Shown one piece after another: positions 1 through 5,614 of a stretch of 9,625 nucleotides of DNA. The DNA comes from DATKQI01 sp035532755 (GTDB lineage Bacteria > Pseudomonadota > Alphaproteobacteria > Acetobacterales > Acetobacteraceae), in NCBI GenBank assembly GCA_035532755.1, contig DATKQI010000050.1:1-9625 (forward strand), read 5' to 3'. Both the position numbers and the translations under genes were made by a program. Under the pieces are notes generated by a model. It made no database searches. It had not been told where the DNA came from and was given only the letters and a program-made list of their open reading frames with translations. Within the stretch, counting starts at the first letter, position 1, and every line of letters starts with the position of its first letter.

Positions 1-105
1 CTGCAGGTGGAGGATGGCGGCCAGATCACCGGCCGCATCGAGATGATCACCGAACCCGCCCGCCCCGGCGCTACGCCCGCTCCGGCGTCCGACTCGGCAG
101 AGTGA
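1..105 (+). CDS. C-terminal end of a bactofilin-like polymer-forming protein (partial)
   Basis: Frame 1 is open from the window edge to a TGA at 103-105 and gives 34 residues; the start lies outside the window. The stretch LQVEDGGQITGRIEM matches the last strand of the bactofilin beta-helix, which typically reads like L-x-x-E-D-G-A-x-x-x-G-R-I-x-M and is followed by a short Pro/Ala-rich disordered tail. Here the tail is EPARPGATPAPASDSAE. Bactofilins are small cytoskeletal proteins that self-assemble into filaments at the inner membrane and help in cell shape, stalk or envelope organisation. The seen evidence is one repeat motif plus the tail composition, so the family call is an inference. 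The next gene starts 28 bp downstream on the same strand and may share its transcript. Confidence 0.5.
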   Translation: MQVEDGGQITGRIEMITEPARPGATPAPASDSAE

Positions 106-133
106 CGCCGCTCGCCCGATAGGCGCGGCGCGC

Positions 134-571
134 ATGACACCACGGCGCCGCGCCGCCTGCCCGCCGGTGCGGCTCGTGCTTGCCGGCGCGCTGCTGCCTC
201 TGCTTGGTGCTTGCGCCGCGTCCGGCCCGGGGGTGGCCGGGCCGCGCGCGGCCGTCGCACCCCCGGATCGCCGCGCCGATCTGGTGGGGCTGACCGCCAC
301 CGCCCTGCAAGCCGCCCTTGGCCCGCCCGCCCTGCGGCGCACGGATGGCCCGGCCGAGGTGTGGCTCTACCGCGCCCCGTCCTGCAGCCTGAATGTCGTC
401 CTCTACCGCCAGCCGGCCGGCGCGGCCCGCGTGGCCGAGGCGGATGCCGTGGCGCTCACCCAAGCGCCCACGCGCGCGTCCACCTGCCTGCATGCCATCG
501 CCGGGCAGGCCGTGCCCCTTCACGCCATGCCCAGCCGGGCCGCGATCGCCTCGCCGGCCCCGGCATCGTAG
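134..571 (+). CDS. Small predicted lipoprotein of unknown function
   Basis: The gene encodes 145 aa. The N-terminus has Arg4-Arg6, a hydrophobic stretch at about residues 12-26 and a lipobox LLGAC with Cys27 as the predicted lipidated residue, so the mature protein is probably anchored in the membrane facing the periplasm. After a Pro/Ala-rich linker (28-48), a compact region (about 49-122) reads DLVGLTATALQAALGPPALR, then a Glu-Val-Trp-Leu-Tyr strand, then a Ser-Cys-Ser-Leu strand. Cys84 and Cys118 could form a disulphide. A 'G-x-x-x-x-x-L-x-x-x-L-G-x-P' helix followed by a 'W-x-Y' strand resembles the general layout of BamE/SmpA-like small lipoproteins, but I cannot assign it to that family. 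The ATG at 134 keeps the whole signal peptide and has only a weak upstream AGGCG (121-125). It probably follows the bactofilin-like gene in one operon. The function is unknown. Confidence 0.75.
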   Translation: MTPRRRAACPPVRLVLAGALLPLLGACAASGPGVAGPRAAVAPPDRRADLVGLTATALQAALGPPALRRTDGPAEVWLYRAPSCSLNVVLYRQPAGAARVAEADAVALTQAPTRASTCLHAIAGQAVPLHAMPSRAAIASPAPAS

Positions 572-607
572 AGCATCGGCTCAAAGGGAATCGCGCGGCG
601 CCCGCAC

Positions 608-2902
608 CTACCCCGCCCGCGCGTGATGCGCGGCAAGACAGGCCAGATCGACGATCTGGCTGACCGAGGCATCCATCGGCAGCACCTGCACCGGGCGGGA
701 AAGCCCGAACAGCAGCGGTCCGATCGTGGTGCCCGCCCCCTGCCCGCCGTTCAGCTTCGGGGCGAGGCGGGAGACGATGTGGGAGGAGTGCAGCCCGGGC
801 ATCACCAGCACGTTCGCCGGCCCGCTCAGCCGGCAGAACGGGTACAGCGCGCGCAAGGCGGGCTCCAGCGCCACGTCCGGGCTCATCTCCCCGTCGTATT
901 CGAAATCGACCTTGCTGCGGTCGAGCACGGCGACCGCCTCGCGGATCGAGCTGCCCACGCGATGGGTGGAATTGCCGAAGGTGGAATAGGACAGCAGCGC
1001 CACGCGCGGCTCGTGCCCCAGCCGGCGCGCGGCGGCGGCGGCGCCGATCGCGATCGCGGCCAGCTCCTCGGGGGTGGGGCGCGGGTGGATCAGCGTATCG
1101 GCGATGAACAGCGTGGTGTTCGGCCCCACCATCAGCGTCAGTCCGAACGGCACGCCGCCCTCGGTGGGTTCGATCACCCGGCGCACCTCCTCCACGCACA
1201 CGGCGGCCGAACGCGTCAGCCCGGTGATCATCGCATCCGCGTCGCCGGTGGCCACCATGCAGGCGGCGAAGACGTTGCGGTCCTGGTTGACCATGCGCTG
1301 GCAATCCCGCGCGAGGTATCCCCGGCGCTGCTGCCGCGCATACAGATATTCGGCATAGCGGCGGTTGGAGCCTGACAGCCGCGCGTTGTGGATCTCGATG
1401 CCGCCGCATTCGCCCAGGCCCAGGCTCTCCATCGTCGCGCGCACCCGGTCCTCCCGCCCGATCAGGATCGGCATGCCGTAGCCCGCGTTGCGGAAGGCCA
1501 CGGCGGCGCGCACCATCTTCTCCTCCTCGCCCTCGGCGAACACCACGCGCTTGGGATCGGCGCGCACGCCCTCCATGATCGCGTCCAGCGCGTTCGCGGT
1601 GGGATCGAGCCGGCCGGACAGTTCGCGCGCATAGCGCCGCAGGTCGGCGATCGGCTTGCGCGCCACGCCGGAGTCGATCGCCGCCTTCGCCACGGCGGGC
1701 GCGATGCGGGAGATCAGGCGCGGATCGAACGCGTTTGGGATGATATATTCGGGGCCGAATTTCAGGCGGCTGCCGGCTGCCGCGGTGTTTACCTCGTCCG
1801 GCACGTCCTCCCGCGCCAGTTGCGCGAGCGCCTCGGCGGCGGCGATCTTCATCGCCTCGTTGATGGTCCGCGCCCGCACGTCCAGCGCGCCGCGGAAGAT
1901 GTAGGGGAAGCCGAGCACGTTGTTGACCTGGTTCGGATAGTCGCTGCGGCCGGTGGCGATGATCGCGTCGGGGCGGATCGCCCGCGCCTCCTCGGGCGTG
2001 ATCTCGGGGTCGGGGTTGGCCATGGCGAAGATGATCGGGTTCGCCGCCATGCTGGCCAGCATCGGGGGCGTCAGCGCGCCCTTCACGGAAAGGCCGAAGA
2101 ACACATCGGCCCCCGTGCAGGCCTCGGCGAGCGTGCGCGCCTCGGTCTCCGCCGCGTGGGCGGATTTCCACTGGTTCATCCCCTCGGTGCGGCCGCGGTA
2201 GATCACGCCCTTGGTGTCGCACAGGATGATGTTCTCGGGCTGCATGCCCATCGCCTTCAGCAGCTCGACGACGGCGATGCCGGCGGAGCCCGCGCCGTTC
2301 ACCACGAGCCGCGTCTGCTTCAGCTCCCGCCCGGTCAGGTGGCAGGCGTTGAGCAGGCCGGCGACGGCGACGATGGCGGTGCCGTGCTGGTCATCGTGGA
2401 ACACCGGAATGTCCATCAGCTCGCGCAGCCGGCTTTCGATCACGAAGCATTCGGGCGCCTTGATGTCCTCAAGGTTGATGCCGCCGAAGCTCGCGCCCAG
2501 GAAGCGCACGCAGTTCACGAACTCGTCCACATCCTCGGTGGACAGCTCGAGGTCGATCCCGTCCAGGTCGGCGAATCGCTTGAACAGCGCGACCTTGCCC
2601 TCCATCACCGGCTTGCTGGCCAGTGCGCCCAGGTTGCCCAGCCCGAGCACGGCGGTGCCGTTGGTGATCACCGCGATCATGTTGCCGCGGGTGGTGTAGT
2701 CGTAGGCGCAATCGGGGTTGCGCTGGATATGCAGGCAGGGTTCCGCAACGCCGGGCGAGTAGGCGAGGGAGAGGTCGCGCGCCGTGGTCAGCGGCTTGCT
2801 GATCCGCGTCTCGAGCTTGCCGGGCCGGCCGGAGGCATGCAGCGCCAGGGCTTCCTCGGCCGAAATGCGCGCAGTGCGGTTGTCGATGGTGCCATCGGCC
2901 AT
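608..2902 (-). CDS. maeB: Malic enzyme with C-terminal phosphotransacetylase-like domain (MaeB type)
   Basis: This cytoplasmic enzyme of 764 aa performs oxidative decarboxylation of malate to pyruvate and CO2, making NAD(P)H. It links the TCA cycle to pyruvate/acetyl-CoA supply during growth on organic acids. The malic domain (about 18-160) has AYSPGVAEPC with the likely catalytic Tyr48, and EGKVALFK with the likely catalytic Lys103. Metal ligands are expected at Glu145-Asp146 and in FHDDQHGTA (Asp170/171). The NAD(P) domain (about 165-430) has the GAGSAG loop at 203-208, the MANPDPEI motif and NNVLGFPYIFRGALDV. Residues about 440-760 form the PTA-like domain (SYSTFGNSTHRVGSS at 638-652). In this family that domain is regulatory and mediates acetyl-CoA inhibition rather than acetyl transfer. 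Length matches the usual ~760 aa. The start is fixed by GGAGG 7 nt upstream. NAD versus NADP preference cannot be read from the sequence. Convergent with the lipoprotein gene (36-bp gap) and divergent from mutS. Confidence 0.96.
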   Translation of the reverse strand: MADGTIDNRTARISAEEALALHASGRPGKLETRISKPLTTARDLSLAYSPGVAEPCLHIQRNPDCAYDYTTRGNMIAVITNGTAVLGLGNLGALASKPVMEGKVALFKRFADLDGIDLELSTEDVDEFVNCVRFLGASFGGINLEDIKAPECFVIESRLRELMDIPVFHDDQHGTAIVAVAGLLNACHLTGRELKQTRLVVNGAGSAGIAVVELLKAMGMQPENIILCDTKGVIYRGRTEGMNQWKSAHAAETEARTLAEACTGADVFFGLSVKGALTPPMLASMAANPIIFAMANPDPEITPEEARAIRPDAIIATGRSDYPNQVNNVLGFPYIFRGALDVRARTINEAMKIAAAEALAQLAREDVPDEVNTAAAGSRLKFGPEYIIPNAFDPRLISRIAPAVAKAAIDSGVARKPIADLRRYARELSGRLDPTANALDAIMEGVRADPKRVVFAEGEEEKMVRAAVAFRNAGYGMPILIGREDRVRATMESLGLGECGGIEIHNARLSGSNRRYAEYLYARQQRRGYLARDCQRMVNQDRNVFAACMVATGDADAMITGLTRSAAVCVEEVRRVIEPTEGGVPFGLTLMVGPNTTLFIADTLIHPRPTPEELAAIAIGAAAAARRLGHEPRVALLSYSTFGNSTHRVGSSIREAVAVLDRSKVDFEYDGEMSPDVALEPALRALYPFCRLSGPANVLVMPGLHSSHIVSRLAPKLNGGQGAGTTIGPLLFGLSRPVQVLPMDASVSQIVDLACLAAHHARAG

Positions 2903-2909
2903 GTCGTTT

Positions 2910-2914
2910 CCTCC
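2910..2914 (-). promoter_or_regulatory. Ribosome binding site of maeB
   Basis: On the minus strand the sequence reads GGAGG-AAACGAC-ATG, a full Shine-Dalgarno core 7 nt before the ATG at 2902. It decides the maeB start. Confidence 0.85.
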
Positions 2915-2940
2915 GGGCGCTTATCGTTGGGCTTTCATCC

Positions 2941-2969
2941 ATTATGGCTGCTCATGGCAGATGGGGGAA
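2941..2969 (-). promoter_or_regulatory. Candidate sigma70-type promoter for maeB
   Basis: On the minus strand a CATAAT (2941-2946, five of six matches to TATAAT) follows a weak TTCCCC (2964-2969, three of six matches to TTGACA) after exactly 17 bp. It would give a leader of roughly 30 nt carrying the strong GGAGG site. The -35 is poor, so this is only a candidate. I found no convincing promoter toward mutS in the same 111-bp divergent region (2903-3013). Confidence 0.3.
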
Positions 2970-3004
2970 GCACGCCGCTTCGCAGCCGCGATGCGGAAGG
3001 CTAA

Positions 3005-3010
3005 AGGAGG
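3005..3010 (+). promoter_or_regulatory. Ribosome binding site of mutS
   Basis: AGGAGG lies 3 nt before the ATG at 3014. The core is full-strength, but the spacing is shorter than usual. The predicted protein starts with a normal-looking MutS N-terminus, and the next in-frame ATG (codon 13) would delete part of it and has no comparable site. The start at 3014 is therefore preferred. Confidence 0.7.
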
Positions 3011-3013
3011 CCG

Positions 3014-5614
3014 ATGAGCATCCCGTCGGCCGAGGGCGCAACGCCCGCCATGGCGCAATGGTTCACGGTGAAGGCGGCGCACCCGGATGCGCTCGCCTTC
3101 TTCCGCATGGGCGATTTCTACGAGCTGTTCTTCGACGACGCGCAGGCCGCGGCGGCCGCGCTCGACATCGCGCTGACCACGCGCGGCACCCACGCCGGCG
3201 CGCCGGTGCCGCTGTGCGGCGTGCCGGCGGCAAGCGCGGAGCTGTATCTCTCCCGCCTGATCCGCCGCGGCTTCCGCGTCGCCGTGGTGGAGCAGACGGA
3301 AGCGGCGAAGGACCGGGCGGGCAAGGCGCCGATCCGGCGGGAGGTGGTGCGCCTCGTCACCCCCGGCACGCTGACCGAGGAGGCGCTGCTGGAACCGGCG
3401 CGCCCGAACCTGCTGCTGGCGCTTGTGATGCAGGATGCCACGCTGGGCGCGGCGTGGCTCGATGTCTCCACCGGGATGTTCGAGACGGCGGCCCTGTCGC
3501 CGGCAGCTCTGCCCGCGCTGCTCGGCCGGCTCGATCCGGCGGAGATACTCGCCCCGGCCGCGCTCGATCTCGGCGAATGCGCCCCCCGCCGCGCGCCGGA
3601 ATGCGCGCCCCCGCCGCCGCTGGTCGCGCGGCGGCGGCTGGGCGAGGCATTCGGGGCGGCGAGCCTCGATGCGTTCGGCAGCTTCACCGATGCCGAGGCG
3701 ATGGCGGCCGCGCTCGCGCTCGACTACGTGCGGACGACGCAGGCGGGAAAGCTGCCGCGCCTGCACCGCCCGGTGCCGGAAGGCGATGCCGGCCTGCTGG
3801 CGATGGACGCGGCGACACGCGCCAGCCTGGAGATCACCCGCGCGCGGGACGGCGGGGAGGCATACACGCTGCTGGCCGCGGTGCGGCGGACCCTCACCGC
3901 GCCGGGCGCGCGACTGCTCGCCGGCTGGCTGACCGCGCCGCTGACCGATGTGGCCGCGATCGCCGCGCGGCAGGCCGCCTGGGGCTGGCTGCTCGCCGAA
4001 CCCGATGCCGCCGCCGTGCGCGCCGCGCTGCGCGGGGCGCCGGACATGGCGCGCGCCCTCGGCCGGCTGTCGCTGGGCCGGGGCGGCCCGCGCGATCTGG
4101 CGGCCCTGCGGGACGGGCTGGCCGCTGCCGTGGCGGCGGCCACGGCCCTGAACGGGCAGGTGCCGGAACTGCTCGCTTCCGCCCGGGCCGCATCGCTGGC
4201 CTGCCCCGACCTCCGCACGCTGCTGGCCGCGGCCCTCGCCGACCCCGCGCCGCCGCGGCTGGGCGAAGGCGCGGCGATCGCCCCCGGGTTCGATGCCGAA
4301 CTGGATGCGGAGCGCGGCCTGCGCGACGATTCGCGGCGGCTGCTTGCCGGGCTGCAACTGGACTATGCGCAGCGCTACGGCGTCGCCAGCCTGAAGATCC
4401 GCCACCACGCCCAGATCGGCTACATGATCGAGGTGCCGGCCGCCGCGGTCGAAACCCTGCGCGCGCACCCGGACCTCACGCTCCGGCAGGGCATGGCGAA
4501 CGGCGCGCGGTTCACCAACGTCGAGCTGTCGGACCTCGATCGGCGCATCGCCGAGGCGGGGGAGCGGGCGGCGGGGCGGGAGCGGGCGGTGTTTGCCCAC
4601 CTCGTCCGCCAGGCGCTGGATCAGGCCGATACGCTCGCCCAGGCGGCGGATGCGCTGGCGCTGCTCGACGTATTACAGTCCTGCGCCAGCCTCGGAAATT
4701 CTGTAACATATTGCCGCCCGGCGGTGAGCGACGATGCGGTGTTCCGCATCACCGCCGGCCGCCACCCGGTGGTGGAGGCCGCGCTGGCCGGATCGGCCCC
4801 GTTCGTGCCGAACGGGTGCGACCTTTCGCCCGGGCGGCGGCTGATGCTGCTGACCGGGCCGAACATGGCCGGCAAATCGACCTTCCTGCGGCAGAACGCC
4901 TTGATCGTGATCCTCGCCCAGGCGGGGCTGCCAGTGCCGGCGGCGGCGGCGGAGATCGGGGTGGTGGACCGGCTGTTCTCCCGCGTCGGCGCCTCCGACG
5001 ACCTCGCGCGCGGGCGCAGCACCTTCATGGTGGAGATGACCGAGACCGCCGCCATCCTGCACCAGGCCGGGCCGCGCAGCCTTGTGGTGGTGGACGAGAT
5101 CGGCCGCGGGACCGCGACGCTGGACGGGCTCGCCATGGCCTGGGCGGTGCTGGAGGCGCTGCACGGGCAGGTGCGTTGCCGCACGATCTTCGCCACCCAT
5201 TTCCATGAACTGGGGCGTCTGGCGACGACGCTGCCGCAGCTGCGGCCGCACACGATGCGGGTGAAGGAGTGGAAGAACACGGTGGTATTCCTGCATGAAG
5301 TGGCCGAAGGGGCGGCCGGGCGAAGCTGGGGCGTGCATGTCGCCCGCCTCGCCGGCGTGCCGGAGCCGGTGGTGAAGCGCGCGGCCGGGCTGCTCGCGGC
5401 GCTGGAGACGCAGGGGCCGCTTTCCGCCGCCGCCGAACTGCCGCTGTTCGCCGCCGCCGAGGCCGCGCCCTCTCCGCCAACGGATGGCCTGCGCGCGGCG
5501 CTGGAGGCGATCGACCCCGATGCGCTCAGCCCGCGCGCGGCGCTGGCGGCCCTGTATCAACTGCGCGCGCTGGCTTCTGGCATGCGCGACGATGAGCGGA
5601 TAGCATTCGATTGA
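3014..5614 (+). CDS. mutS: DNA mismatch repair ATPase MutS
   Basis: The 866-aa protein binds mismatches and small loops and recruits MutL to start post-replicative repair. The mismatch-binding domain (about 10-125) has RMGDFYELFF; Phe35-Tyr36-Glu37 is the F-x-E element that stacks on the mismatch. A connector (about 130-250), core/lever and clamp (about 265-565) follow. The ATPase domain (about 575-805) has Walker A GPNMAGKST (615-623), the STFMVEM signature (669-675), Walker B LVVVDE (690-695) and the ATHFHEL switch (727-733). The later motif normally written S-Y-G-x-x-V-A-x-L-A-G reads SWGVHVARLAG here, with Trp772 in place of Tyr. ELPLF (808-812) looks like a beta-clamp binding motif of the QxxLF type. 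The C-terminal 40 residues resemble the usual MutS oligomerisation tail. Length is normal for the family (E. coli 853). The stop overlaps the glnD start by one base. Confidence 0.98.
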   Translation: MSIPSAEGATPAMAQWFTVKAAHPDALAFFRMGDFYELFFDDAQAAAAALDIALTTRGTHAGAPVPLCGVPAASAELYLSRLIRRGFRVAVVEQTEAAKDRAGKAPIRREVVRLVTPGTLTEEALLEPARPNLLLALVMQDATLGAAWLDVSTGMFETAALSPAALPALLGRLDPAEILAPAALDLGECAPRRAPECAPPPPLVARRRLGEAFGAASLDAFGSFTDAEAMAAALALDYVRTTQAGKLPRLHRPVPEGDAGLLAMDAATRASLEITRARDGGEAYTLLAAVRRTLTAPGARLLAGWLTAPLTDVAAIAARQAAWGWLLAEPDAAAVRAALRGAPDMARALGRLSLGRGGPRDLAALRDGLAAAVAAATALNGQVPELLASARAASLACPDLRTLLAAALADPAPPRLGEGAAIAPGFDAELDAERGLRDDSRRLLAGLQLDYAQRYGVASLKIRHHAQIGYMIEVPAAAVETLRAHPDLTLRQGMANGARFTNVELSDLDRRIAEAGERAAGRERAVFAHLVRQALDQADTLAQAADALALLDVLQSCASLGNSVTYCRPAVSDDAVFRITAGRHPVVEAALAGSAPFVPNGCDLSPGRRLMLLTGPNMAGKSTFLRQNALIVILAQAGLPVPAAAAEIGVVDRLFSRVGASDDLARGRSTFMVEMTETAAILHQAGPRSLVVVDEIGRGTATLDGLAMAWAVLEALHGQVRCRTIFATHFHELGRLATTLPQLRPHTMRVKEWKNTVVFLHEVAEGAAGRSWGVHVARLAGVPEPVVKRAAGLLAALETQGPLSAAAELPLFAAAEAAPSPPTDGLRAALEAIDPDALSPRAALAALYQLRALASGMRDDERIAFD
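4670..4711 (+). other. Island of A/T-ending codons within mutS
   Basis: Codons 553-566 of mutS include GTA, TTA, GGA, AAT, TCT, GTA, ACA and TAT: eight of fourteen end in A or T. In the surrounding thousands of bases nearly every codon ends in G or C. The island lies between the clamp/lever region and the ATPase domain. It also contains a 6-bp inverted repeat, TTACAG (4673-4678) and CTGTAA (4701-4706), 22 bp apart. The composition is directly visible; any role (translational pause, regulatory site, or chance) is unproven. Confidence 0.5.

Noticed and set aside
592..623. 7-bp inverted repeat (CGCGCGG / CCGCGCG) at the convergent end of the lipoprotein gene and maeB, considered as a terminator
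   Set aside because: The loop is 18 nt, no T-run follows on either strand, and half of it lies inside the maeB coding end. Such GC-only matches are expected by chance in this DNA.
1388..3004. Long plus-strand open frame (538 codons) antisense to maeB
   Set aside because: The translation is His/Arg/Ala-rich low-complexity sequence without a recognisable domain. It is the expected shadow of a high-GC gene; maeB on the opposite strand has all its family motifs.
2903..3013. Possible plus-strand promoter for mutS in the divergent region (TTGGGC near 2927)
   Set aside because: No acceptable -10 box occurs 16-18 bp downstream, so it cannot be supported from sequence alone.
2942..4600. Long minus-strand open frame (552 codons) antisense to mutS
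   Set aside because: Arg/Gly/Gln-rich shadow translation with no motifs. MutS on the plus strand explains the region fully.
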